Assembly: GCA_016875665.1 (NCBI GenBank)
Contig: VGPA01000067.1
Span: 1 to 7,385, forward strand
Length of the DNA: 7,385 nt
Direction of reading: 5' to 3'
Source of the DNA: Chloroflexota bacterium
GTDB lineage: Bacteria; Chloroflexota; Limnocylindria; P2-11E
The notes under the pieces are model-generated. The model was not told the origin of the DNA. It saw only the letters and a list, made by a program, of their open reading frames with translations, and ran no database searches. The number at the start of each line of letters is the position of its first letter. Position 1 is the first letter of the stretch. Below, in pieces: positions 1 to 6,219 of this stretch. A program made the translations under genes and the position numbers.

Positions 1-1
1 C

Positions 2-343
2 GAGGCGGCGGTCGGCTACTGCCGCGCCGTGCGCGTGGGCGATCGGATCCACGTCTCCGGCACCGCGCCGATCTGGCCGGACGGCTCCTGCGATCCCGAC
101 CCCGAGGTCCAGGCCCGCCGCTGCTTCGCGATCATCACGGAGGCACTCGCGAGGCTGGGCGCGACGGCGGCGCACGTCGTGCGGACGCGGATGTTCATCA
201 CCGATCCGGCGGACGGCGACGCGGTGGGGCGCGCGCACGCCGCGCTCTTCGCCGAGGTGCTGCCCGCGTCGACGATGGTGGTGGTCGCGGCGCTTCTCGA
301 CCCGCGCTGGAAGGTCGAGATCGAGGCGGAAGCCGAGCTCTAG
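2..343 (+). CDS. RidA-like (YjgF/YER057c/UK114) family protein, 5' end missing
   Basis: The 3' part of a gene that enters from the left edge; 113 residues are visible and the reading frame is already open at base 2. The fragment begins EAAVGYCRAVRVGDRIHVSG, the first beta-strand pair of the RidA fold, so probably only about 10-15 N-terminal residues are missing. Later family signatures are VVRTRMFITDPAD and the C-terminal WKVEIEAEAEL strand. Archetypal RidA hydrolyses reactive enamines/imines formed by PLP enzymes, in the cytosol, as a trimer. That chemistry uses an Arg in a PARS-like motif; here the equivalent stretch reads PASTM, with Ser (codon 269-271) where the Arg is expected. It therefore looks like one of the Arg-less Rid subfamilies, whose substrates are largely unknown. 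It converges on the reductase gene and shares its stop-codon bases. Family assignment is secure; the function is not. Confidence 0.9.
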   Translation, partial: EAAVGYCRAVRVGDRIHVSGTAPIWPDGSCDPDPEVQARRCFAIITEALARLGATAAHVVRTRMFITDPADGDAVGRAHAALFAEVLPASTMVVVAALLDPRWKVEIEAEAEL

Positions 344-1107
344 GGCGTCGCGCTGAGCTCGTAGCGGAGGAAGAGCATCTCCCCCGCTCGCCGGACCCCG
401 ACCGGGCGCCCCCAGGGTGCCTCCTCCGGCGCGAACGCGGTGTCCTCGACCAGCGCTCGTCGGGGCTCGCCCGCCGACCGGCCCGCAAGCGCGGGCGAAA
501 GCGTGAGGAAGAGCTCGTCGATCCGGCGGGCGGCGAGGAGGCGCCCGAACAGGCGCGGGCCGCCTTCGCACAGGATCAGGCGCGCCCCCGTCTCGGAAGT
601 GACCGCGTCCAGGATGCCCTCGCCCGTGCGCGCGCCCGCGAGCACCCGGGCGTCGGGCCCGAGGGCGCGCGCGTCCACGGCACCGGAGCCGCTCACGACG
701 ACCGGCGCCGGGTCGCCCTTCTTCCCGAGCGCGGCGCGCAGCTCCGCGAACGCGGCCGCGCTGGCGGGATGGATCGCCGCGGGCGTCCACGCCCGCGGCC
801 GTTCGATCCGCAGGGTGGCGGCCCCGACGAGGATCGCGTCGGCGCAGGCGCGGAGCAGGCCCATCAGGAACCGGTCCGCGTCGCTGCCCCGGCTGATGTG
901 CCGGGCGGTCGCGCGGCCCGCGGTCCCGTACGAGACCACGCCGTCCAGCGTGCTGACGAAGTTCGCGATCACGTAGGGCCGGTCGCCGCCACGGGGAAGG
1001 CGCAGCTCGCCGTACCGCTCGCGCAGGAGCACGGGCAGCGGCAGCGGATCCCCTCGCTCCCGCGACAGGAGGGTCTCGAAGCGCGCCCCATCGTTCTCGA
1101 TGCCCAT
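340..1107 (-). CDS. RibD C-terminal-domain (dihydrofolate-reductase-fold) reductase
   Basis: A 255-residue cytosolic protein made essentially of one RibD_C domain (about residues 43-250). Visible signatures are the first strand and turn YVIANFVSTLDGVVS (45-59), the helix and strand ending ILVGAATLR (92-100), and the glycine-rich nucleotide loop CEGGPRLFGRLL (180-191), followed by DELFLTLSPALAGR. The fold binds NADPH. In riboflavin synthesis such domains reduce the ribosylamino-pyrimidine intermediate. This protein has no N-terminal deaminase domain and no riboflavin genes are nearby, so it may be a RibD_C paralogue acting on another substrate; I give no gene symbol. The ATG at 1107 fits the start of the conserved region, with about 40 residues before it. 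No Shine-Dalgarno is visible. Its start lies 18 bases from the divergent oxidoreductase start, and its TAG overlaps the RidA-like stop. Confidence 0.85.
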   Translation of the reverse strand: MGIENDGARFETLLSRERGDPLPLPVLLRERYGELRLPRGGDRPYVIANFVSTLDGVVSYGTAGRATARHISRGSDADRFLMGLLRACADAILVGAATLRIERPRAWTPAAIHPASAAAFAELRAALGKKGDPAPVVVSGSGAVDARALGPDARVLAGARTGEGILDAVTSETGARLILCEGGPRLFGRLLAARRIDELFLTLSPALAGRSAGEPRRALVEDTAFAPEEAPWGRPVGVRRAGEMLFLRYELSATP

Positions 1108-1108
1108 T

Positions 1109-1117
1109 TGGTATCAC
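1109..1117 (+). promoter_or_regulatory. Candidate extended -10 element for the FAD oxidoreductase
   Basis: TGgTATCAC matches an extended -10 (TGn plus 4 of 6 hexamer bases) and ends 8 bases before the GTG at 1126, so transcription would begin at or very near the start codon. No Shine-Dalgarno lies between. It sits in an 18-base gap that must also serve the divergent reductase gene. Inferred from position and a short match only. Confidence 0.3.
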
Positions 1118-1125
1118 TGCGCGGG

Positions 1126-2550
1126 GTGGACGCGGCGGTGATCGGCGGTGGCGCGAACGGACTCGCGGCGGCGATCGCGCTCGCGCGCGCCGGCAGATCG
1201 GTCGTCGTCCACGAGGCCCAGGAGACCCTCGGTGGCGGGGCACGGACGGCCGAGCTCACGCTGCCGGGGTTCCACCACGACGTCTGCTCCGCCATCCACC
1301 CGCTCGGGACCGCCTCGCCCGCGTGGGCGGACCTGCCGCTCGCGGCGCACGGCCTGGAATGGATCCATCCCGAAGTCCCGCTCGCACACCCGCTCGACGA
1401 CGGCACGGCGGTGCTGCTGCACCGCTCGATCGACGAGGCCGCCAACGAGGTCGATCCGGCCGATCGCCCCTCCTATCGCGGACTGATGCAGCCGTTCGTG
1501 GAGCGCTGGGCGGACCTGGCCGACGGCGTGCTGCGCCCGCTGATCCGCATCCCTCGTCACCCGCTGCTCATGGCGCGCTTCGGCGTTCTCGGCGTCCAGC
1601 CGGCCCGCTTCCTCGCGCGGCGGACGTTCGAACGGAGGCGAGCGCGCGCGCTCTTCGCGGGCCTCGCCGCACACTCGCTCCTGTCGCTCGACGCGCCGCT
1701 CTCGGCCTCGTTCGGCCTCGTCCTGGGCGTGGCCGCGCACGCGGTCGGCTGGCCGATGCCGCGGGGCGGCTCGCAGTCGATCACCGACGCGCTCGCCGCG
1801 CACCTGCGGTCGCTCGGCGGCACGATCGTGCCCGGCCATCCGGTGCGGACGCTCGCGGACGCGGGCGAGGCGCGGGCGTTCCTGTTCGACACGAGCCCGC
1901 GGGCACTGGCGCGCATCGCGGGCACGCGGCTGCCGGACCCCTTCCGGCGCTCGCTCGAGTCGTATCCAGCGGGTCCCGGCGTGTTCAAGATCGACTACGC
2001 GCTCGCGGGGCCGATGCCGTGGCGCGCCAGGGAGTGCCTGCGCGCGGGCACGGTGCACGTGGGCGGGACCCTCGACGACATCGCGCGGAGCGAGGCGGCC
2101 GTCGCCGCGGGACGCCATCCCGAGCGGCCGTTCGTGCTCGTGACACAGCAGAGCCTGTTCGACCCGACGCGTGCGCCCGCCGGGAAGCACACGCTCTGGG
2201 CGTACTGCCACGTACCGACCGGATCGGCGGCCGATATGACGGGGGCGATCGAGGCGCAGCTCGAGCGCTTCGCGCCGGGGTTCCGCGACCTCGTGCTGGC
2301 CCGGGCGACGCGCGGTCCCGCCGCGATCGAGGCGCACAACGAGAACTTCGTCGGCGGGGACATCAGCGGCGGACCGAACGGCCTGCCGTGGCTGTTCACG
2401 CGCCCGTCCGTCCGCAGCCTGCGCGACCCCTACGCGACCCCCGATCCCGCGCTCACGCTGTGCTCCGCCGCGACGCCCCCGGGCGGCGGGATCCACGGGA
2501 TGTGCGGCCTCCACGCCGCCCGCAGCGCGCTGCGGCGCAGCTTCAGCTAG
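1126..2550 (+). CDS. FAD-dependent oxidoreductase of the phytoene-desaturase/PYROXD2 type
   Basis: A 474-residue flavoprotein of the COG1233 type. The N-terminus is a Rossmann dinucleotide site: AAVIGGGANG (GxGxxG at residues 7-12), the ribose-binding acid E30 at the end of VVVHE, and GGGAR (36-40) of the second FAD motif. The C-terminal signature ATPPGGGIHGMCG (449-461) followed by HAARSAL is highly characteristic of PYROXD2-like proteins. Relatives include carotenoid desaturases and retinol saturases, but with no carotenoid genes nearby the substrate cannot be assigned. The frame stays open far upstream, but that extension is antisense to the reductase gene and looks non-coding. The GTG at 1126 places the first beta-strand directly at the N-terminus, as in relatives; TTG 1108 and CTG 1117 are weaker alternatives. 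The 3' end overlaps the M28 peptidase gene by 8 bases, tail to tail. Confidence 0.88.
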   Translation: MDAAVIGGGANGLAAAIALARAGRSVVVHEAQETLGGGARTAELTLPGFHHDVCSAIHPLGTASPAWADLPLAAHGLEWIHPEVPLAHPLDDGTAVLLHRSIDEAANEVDPADRPSYRGLMQPFVERWADLADGVLRPLIRIPRHPLLMARFGVLGVQPARFLARRTFERRRARALFAGLAAHSLLSLDAPLSASFGLVLGVAAHAVGWPMPRGGSQSITDALAAHLRSLGGTIVPGHPVRTLADAGEARAFLFDTSPRALARIAGTRLPDPFRRSLESYPAGPGVFKIDYALAGPMPWRARECLRAGTVHVGGTLDDIARSEAAVAAGRHPERPFVLVTQQSLFDPTRAPAGKHTLWAYCHVPTGSAADMTGAIEAQLERFAPGFRDLVLARATRGPAAIEAHNENFVGGDISGGPNGLPWLFTRPSVRSLRDPYATPDPALTLCSAATPPGGGIHGMCGLHAARSALRRSFS

Positions 2551-3574
2551 CGAGCTCCCACAGCACCGCGAGGACGAGCTGCGTGGCCTTGCGCCACAGC
2601 CTGCGGTTGTTCAGGGATTCGGGCGTGTCGTTCACCGTGTGGAAGGTCGTGTTCCCGGGATACGTCGCGTCGCGCTCGGGCGGGTAGCGCTCGGTGACCG
2701 CGACCGCGGGCACGCCTGCGAGCCCCCACGGTGCGATGTCCATGATCGTGACGTTCGGATCCGTCGCGAGCGCCGGCAGGAGCGGCGCCACACCGACGCC
2801 GTAGCGGTCGTTCGCGACGATCACACGGTCGCGCAACGCGGCCGAGGCCTGCGTGTACCAGATCAGATCGAGCCGATCGGCGAGCGCGTTGCTGCCGACG
2901 AAGTCGATGTTGAGCACGTTGGCGAAGGGGATCGGCCGCGGCTGGATCGCGAGATACGCGGCGCTCCCCTTGAAGAACAGCTCCTCGCCGTCCATCAGGC
3001 CGATCACGACGCGCTGCTTGAGGCGCGAGCGCTCCTCCGACAGGATGCGCGCGAGCTCGAGCAGCGAGGACGTGCCCGTGCCGTTGTCGTTCGCGCCCGG
3101 TGCGGGATCGACCGCCGGCCGCCATCCGGGCGTTGCTTTCGCGATGGAGTCGTAGTGCGCCAGTACGAGCACCCAGCCGGAGGCCGGCGCGCCGCTGGGC
3201 GGATCGATCGTGGCCAGGACGTTCGTCATCGGGATCCCCTGGAACGCGAAGCGCTGGAGATCGACCCGCACGCCGGGCAGCCGCGCCAGCTCCGCCTCGA
3301 GGTATGCGATCGCCTTCGCGTGCCCCGGATGCCGCGGATCGCGCGACTCGAAAGCGGCGAGGGCCTGGACGTGCGCGTACAGGCGGTCGGGGGAGACGGC
3401 TTCGAGCAGCTGCGCGATCGAGCGCGGTGGGTCCGCCCGCGCCGGTGCGGGCGACGGCGTGGGCACGGGCCCCGGTGAGGCGGCGGGCGACGGTGAGGGC
3501 AGCGTCGCGGGCGGCGGCGGGGCGGCGCACGCGACGATTGCCAGCGCGACCGCGGCCACGCGCAGAGCGTTCAT
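2543..3574 (-). CDS. M28-family zinc metallopeptidase, lipoprotein
   Basis: A 343-residue exported peptidase. The signal peptide ends in lipobox IVAC, so Cys16 should be lipidated and the enzyme held on the outer face of the cytoplasmic membrane or in the envelope. Residues 17-50 form an Ala/Pro/Ser linker. The M28 co-catalytic di-zinc centre is complete: H140 in AHYDS, D163 in GANDNGTG, the DGEE pair (E197 general base, E198 ligand), D224 in NIDFVG and H312 in FHTVNDTPE. Family members are mostly aminopeptidases that trim N-terminal residues from peptides; substrate preference cannot be read here. The ATG at 3574 gives the signal peptide directly. Only a weak CAGG lies 5 bases upstream of it. 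It is the last gene of a likely methyltransferase-pirin-peptidase run, 81 bases after pirin, so it may also have its own promoter. Confidence 0.92.
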   Translation of the reverse strand: MNALRVAAVALAIVACAAPPPPATLPSPSPAASPGPVPTPSPAPARADPPRSIAQLLEAVSPDRLYAHVQALAAFESRDPRHPGHAKAIAYLEAELARLPGVRVDLQRFAFQGIPMTNVLATIDPPSGAPASGWVLVLAHYDSIAKATPGWRPAVDPAPGANDNGTGTSSLLELARILSEERSRLKQRVVIGLMDGEELFFKGSAAYLAIQPRPIPFANVLNIDFVGSNALADRLDLIWYTQASAALRDRVIVANDRYGVGVAPLLPALATDPNVTIMDIAPWGLAGVPAVAVTERYPPERDATYPGNTTFHTVNDTPESLNNRRLWRKATQLVLAVLWELAS

Positions 3575-3583
3575 GCCTGAGCC

Positions 3584-3589
3584 ACGGTA
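3584..3589 (-). promoter_or_regulatory. Candidate -10 element for the M28 peptidase gene
   Basis: On the minus strand TACCGT fits TANNNT and ends 9 bases before the ATG at 3574. With the 81-base gap after pirin this allows a private promoter for the peptidase. No convincing -35 was found. Weak evidence. Confidence 0.22.
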
Positions 3590-3598
3590 GGCGGGCGC

Positions 3599-3614
3599 AG
3601 CCGGTCAGCCGGCT
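3599..3614. other. Small perfect inverted repeat between pirin and peptidase genes
   Basis: AGCCGG-TCAG-CCGGCT gives a 6-bp GC-rich stem with a 4-base loop, in the gap between the pirin stop and the peptidase start. There is no T-tract on either strand, so it is not a typical intrinsic terminator. It could be a processing or attenuation hairpin or an operator half-pair, or chance at this base composition. Confidence 0.3.
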
Positions 3615-3655
3615 CCGGAGTGGATCGTCGTGCCCACAGTGGGATCGCCCCGGCC

Positions 3656-4666
3656 TCAGCCCGAGCCGGGCCGCCGATCCTGCGGACCCGCGCCCTTGTG
3701 CGCGAGCAGGGAGCGCTCGATCGCGGGGATGCTGCCCATGCGGCCGCTCCGGTAGTCCTCGAACGCCTGCAGGATCTCCTCGCGCGTGTTCATCACGAAC
3801 GGCCCGTACTGCACCACCGGCTCGCGGATCGGCAAGCCGCCGAGCAGGAGCACCTCGAAGGTCGGCGTGCGCGAGTCCTGCGCGGCCCCGCCGGCGACGC
3901 GAAGCGCATCGCCCGGCCCGAACACGGCCAGCTGGCCCGACTCGAGCGGCACCCCGTCGACCCCGACCGAGCCGAAGCCGCCGAGCGCGTACAGGAGCGC
4001 GTTGAACTCCTTGGGCCACGGCACGTCGAGCCGCGCGCCGGCCGCGAGCGACACGTGCGCGTACGCGATCGGGGTCTGCGTGACCCCGGGCCCCCGGTGG
4101 CCCGCGATCTCGCCCGCGATGACGCGGATGAGCGCACCGCCGTCCGTGGACCGGAGCAGCGTGACCGAGTCCGCCTCGATGTTCTGGTACGCCGCGCGCG
4201 CCCACTTCTTGGCCCTGGGCAGGTTCACCCACAGCTGGATGCCGTGGAACAGGCCGCCATTCCGTACGAGGTGCTCGGGCGGCAGCTCGGAGTGGACGAT
4301 GCCGGCGCCCGCGGTCATCCACTGCGTCGCGCCATCCCGGATGATCCCGCCGCCGCCCGTGGAGTCGCGGTGCTCGAACTCGCCGTCGATCATGTAGGTC
4401 ACCGTCTCGAAGCCGCGGTGCGGATGGCTTGGCGCGCCCTTCGCCTCACCCGGCGCGTACTGCACCTCGCCCATCTGGTCGAGCAGGATGAACGGATCGA
4501 CGAGGTCGCGGGCGATGCCCGGGAACGGGCGGCGCACCGGGAAGCCCTCACCCTCGAACGTCCTCGTCGAGTCCACGCGGTACAGCGGCGCGCGCTGGAC
4601 CGCGGCGGGGTCGGTGACGTCGACGGCCGGGAGGCTGAGCGGGTTGTCGGCGGTGATGGCGGGCAT
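3656..4666 (-). CDS. Pirin family protein (bicupin)
   Basis: A 336-residue two-cupin protein. The N-terminal pirin domain has the metal-binding set H81 and H83 (SHPHRGFETVTY), H125 and E127 (GAGIVHSE), matching the four iron ligands of known pirins. The C-terminal pirin signature is LLLGGLPIREPVVQYGPFVM (274-292), followed by NTREEILQAFEDYRSGRMG. Some bacterial and human pirins have quercetin 2,3-dioxygenase activity, and others act as iron-dependent regulatory partners; which applies here is unknown. The protein is cytosolic, with no signal peptide. Because all four ligands are kept, it is probably a competent metalloprotein. The ATG at 4666 lies 23 bases after the methyltransferase stop, with no Shine-Dalgarno in the gap. 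The peptidase gene follows on the same strand. Confidence 0.94.
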   Translation of the reverse strand: MPAITADNPLSLPAVDVTDPAAVQRAPLYRVDSTRTFEGEGFPVRRPFPGIARDLVDPFILLDQMGEVQYAPGEAKGAPSHPHRGFETVTYMIDGEFEHRDSTGGGGIIRDGATQWMTAGAGIVHSELPPEHLVRNGGLFHGIQLWVNLPRAKKWARAAYQNIEADSVTLLRSTDGGALIRVIAGEIAGHRGPGVTQTPIAYAHVSLAAGARLDVPWPKEFNALLYALGGFGSVGVDGVPLESGQLAVFGPGDALRVAGGAAQDSRTPTFEVLLLGGLPIREPVVQYGPFVMNTREEILQAFEDYRSGRMGSIPAIERSLLAHKGAGPQDRRPGSG

Positions 4667-4673
4667 GTCGGTT

Positions 4674-4679
4674 GCGATA
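4674..4679 (-). promoter_or_regulatory. Candidate -10 element for the pirin gene
   Basis: On the minus strand TATCGC, within GTTATCGC, ends 7 bases before the pirin ATG. It lies in the 23-base methyltransferase-pirin gap, which has no ribosome-binding site. It could drive an internal leaderless transcript; read-through from the methyltransferase gene is equally possible. Confidence 0.25.
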
Positions 4680-4689
4680 ACGCGGGCGG

Positions 4690-5553
4690 TTAGCCCGGGA
4701 TTCCCGGCGCGATGCGCACCCCGTCACATCCCGCGAATCGCGCGGCCATCACGTCGCGCGCTTCGGGAGAGCTGTCCACCATGAGGAACCGCCGCCCCAG
4801 CTCGTACGCCGCGGCGCCGGCGGTGCCGCTGCCGGCGAAGAAATCGGCGACGACGCCGTCGGGCGGGCACGAGGCCTGCACGATCCGCCGCAGGATGCCG
4901 AGCGGCTTTTGCGTGGGATAGCCGGTGCGCTCCGGGCCGCTCGTCGGCACGATCGTGTGCCACCACGTGTCGGTGGGCAGCTTGCCCCGCGCCGCCTTCT
5001 CCGGCCCGACGAGACCCGGCGACATGTACGGGATGCGGTCGACCGCGTCCGCGTCGAACCAGTAGCGCTGCGGGTCCTTGGCGTAGAACAGGATCGTGTC
5101 GTGCTTGGCAGGCCAACGCGTGGTGGTCCGCGCGCCGTAGTCGTATGCCCACACGATCTCGTTGACGAACGCGGCGCGCCCGAAAATCGCGTCGAGCAGG
5201 ACCTTGCAGTAGTGCGACTCGCGGTAGTCGATGTGGAGGTACAGGCTTCCGGTCGTCTTCAGGACGCGCCGCATCTCGATGAGGCGCGGCTCGAGGAAGT
5301 CGAGATAGTCGTCGTGCACGTCGACGTAGCTGCGCGAGCCGAGCGGGATCGTCCGGTAGCGCTCGCCCTGGAAGCCGGTGCGGTCGCCGTCGGCGTCGCG
5401 CACGGTCCGGAGGCGCCGAAGGGTCTGCCGCTTGCCCGTGTTGAACGGAGGGTCGACGTAGATCAGGTCGATCGACTCGGCCGGCAAGCCGGCGAGGACC
5501 GGCAGGTTGTCGGCGCAGATCACGCGTCCGCGCGCGCCGGCCAGGATGTCCAC
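4690..5553 (-). CDS. Solitary beta-class DNA methyltransferase (N6-adenine or N4-cytosine)
   Basis: Amino-methyltransferase of the N6_N4_Mtase family, 287 residues from the GTG at 5553. The order of motifs is catalytic DPPFNTGK first (motif IV, residues 34-41), then GSLYLHIDYRESHY (102-115), GYPTQKP (211-217), and last the S-adenosylmethionine motif FAGSGT (239-244). Motif IV before motif I makes it beta class. A target-recognition region should lie between about residues 130 and 210, but its site cannot be predicted. DPPF is used by both adenine and cytosine-N4 enzymes. The frame is open for 122 more codons upstream, but these lie antisense to the lipoprotein gene and lack family features. 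GTG 5553 starts just before VICADNL; TTG 5625 is the main alternative. No restriction enzyme is adjacent. First gene of a probable operon with pirin and the peptidase. Confidence 0.9.
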   Translation of the reverse strand: MDILAGARGRVICADNLPVLAGLPAESIDLIYVDPPFNTGKRQTLRRLRTVRDADGDRTGFQGERYRTIPLGSRSYVDVHDDYLDFLEPRLIEMRRVLKTTGSLYLHIDYRESHYCKVLLDAIFGRAAFVNEIVWAYDYGARTTTRWPAKHDTILFYAKDPQRYWFDADAVDRIPYMSPGLVGPEKAARGKLPTDTWWHTIVPTSGPERTGYPTQKPLGILRRIVQASCPPDGVVADFFAGSGTAGAAAYELGRRFLMVDSSPEARDVMAARFAGCDGVRIAPGIPG

Positions 5554-5559
5554 CCACGG

Positions 5560-5565
5560 ATTGTC
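5560..5565 (-). promoter_or_regulatory. Candidate -10 element for the methyltransferase gene
   Basis: On the minus strand GACAAT matches 4 of 6 consensus -10 bases and ends 6 bases before the GTG at 5553. No Shine-Dalgarno lies between them. If real, it supports GTG 5553 as the start. If TTG 5625 is the start, this sequence is coding and the match is accidental. Confidence 0.25.
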
Positions 5566-5637
5566 GCGGCCGCGCGCGCTGAAAAGGCTGGGGGATCCGC
5601 GGAGCCCGCCGTGGCTACCGCGCAACCCCGGCTTGCC

Positions 5638-5642
5638 GGAGA
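5638..5642 (+). promoter_or_regulatory. Shine-Dalgarno that fixes the GTG start of the small lipoprotein
   Basis: GGAGA lies 8 bases before the GTG at 5651, good spacing for a ribosome-binding site. It selects GTG 5651 over the ATG codons far upstream in the same frame, which would overlap the methyltransferase gene. A short repeat CCGGC-TT-GCCGG (5629-5640) overlaps its first bases and could partly mask it. Confidence 0.65.
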
Positions 5643-5650
5643 CTGGGCGC

Positions 5651-6175
5651 GTGACGCACGCGCGGCGAGTGGCCTGCACCCTGCTGGTCGGCCTGCTCGT
5701 CGCGTGCTCCGCGCATGGGCAGGTGGCTCCGACGGCGCGGACCACCGCGCCGCCCGACGCTCCGGCATCGGCCGCCGCCAGGCCCCCCACCGCCGCTCCG
5801 ACGACGACGCGGCCGCCCGCGGCAACGGCTCCGCCCCCCGCTGCGCCGAGCAATCCGGGCGGCACTGCGATCGTCGCCGAGCCCGCCACGGTGTCGGTGA
5901 GCCGAGGCGCCGTGACCATCGTCTTCGCGGGCTTCCCGACCGGGACGACGGTTCATTGCTCGTACTACGCGCAGCCGGACGGCAGCCAGAGCCCGTGCGG
6001 GACACTCGCTGTGCCGGTCGCGGGCGCAACCACCTTCACGCTGACGAGCGACCCGTTCCGGTACGAGCTGCGCCTCGGGTCGCAGGCGGGTCGCCCGGTG
6101 TTCCTGGGGCGCGCCGCGCTGACATTCCTCGTCGACACCACGCCGCGCCTGGTGTCGTTCACCCTCGCGCAATGA
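5651..6175 (+). CDS. Small lipoprotein of unknown function with Pro/Ala/Thr linker
   Basis: A 174-residue exported protein I do not recognise. The signal peptide MTHARRVACTLLVGLLVAC carries two Arg near the N-terminus, a hydrophobic core, and lipobox LVAC with Cys19 as the lipidation site. Residues 25-70 form a low-complexity Ala/Pro/Thr linker, as seen in surface lipoproteins. The C-terminal part (about 72-174) alternates hydrophobic and polar residues in a pattern suggesting a small beta-sandwich. It contains two cysteines, C103 and C116, spaced for a possible disulfide, flanking a YYAQPDGSQS segment. No catalytic motif is visible. The frame extends upstream to 5507, but that part is antisense to the methyltransferase; the Shine-Dalgarno, GTG and signal peptide all support 5651. 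It is divergent from the methyltransferase gene and ends 44 bases before the tRNA gene. Confidence 0.8.
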   Translation: MTHARRVACTLLVGLLVACSAHGQVAPTARTTAPPDAPASAAARPPTAAPTTTRPPAATAPPPAAPSNPGGTAIVAEPATVSVSRGAVTIVFAGFPTGTTVHCSYYAQPDGSQSPCGTLAVPVAGATTFTLTSDPFRYELRLGSQAGRPVFLGRAALTFLVDTTPRLVSFTLAQ

Positions 6176-6219
6176 GACGTTGCCGCTTCATGGGCCTCTG
6201 TCGCTTCGCTTCCGATCCG

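Noticed and set aside
769..1125. In-frame upstream extension of the oxidoreductase
   Set aside because: It is antisense to the RibD_C gene and adds about 119 residues with no family resemblance before the Rossmann strand.
1114..2514. Long minus-strand open frame (466 codons) antisense to the FAD oxidoreductase
   Set aside because: The translation is Arg-rich with no recognisable domain, and the plus strand carries clear FAD motifs at both ends of the protein. It is a GC-driven antisense shadow.
340..2550. Riboflavin or carotenoid pathway cluster suggested by the RibD_C and desaturase-like genes
   Set aside because: No other rib or crt gene is present, the two genes are divergent, and both families contain many paralogues with other substrates.
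2547..4322. Minus-strand open frame of 591 codons spanning the peptidase and part of the pirin gene
   Set aside because: It is an out-of-frame shadow, very rich in Arg, Ala and Gly. The peptidase zinc ligands and pirin iron ligands sit in the other frames.
2543..5553. Restriction-modification or phage-defence island around the methyltransferase
   Set aside because: The neighbours are pirin, a peptidase lipoprotein and a small lipoprotein. There is no nuclease, helicase, specificity subunit or mobility gene, so a defence label is not supported.
6184..6212. CGCTTC three times (6184-6189, 6202-6207, 6207-6212) beside the tRNA 3' end, as a possible att site or repeat array
   Set aside because: The units are only 6 bases and irregularly spaced. 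There is no copy of the tRNA 3' end elsewhere in the window and no integrase.
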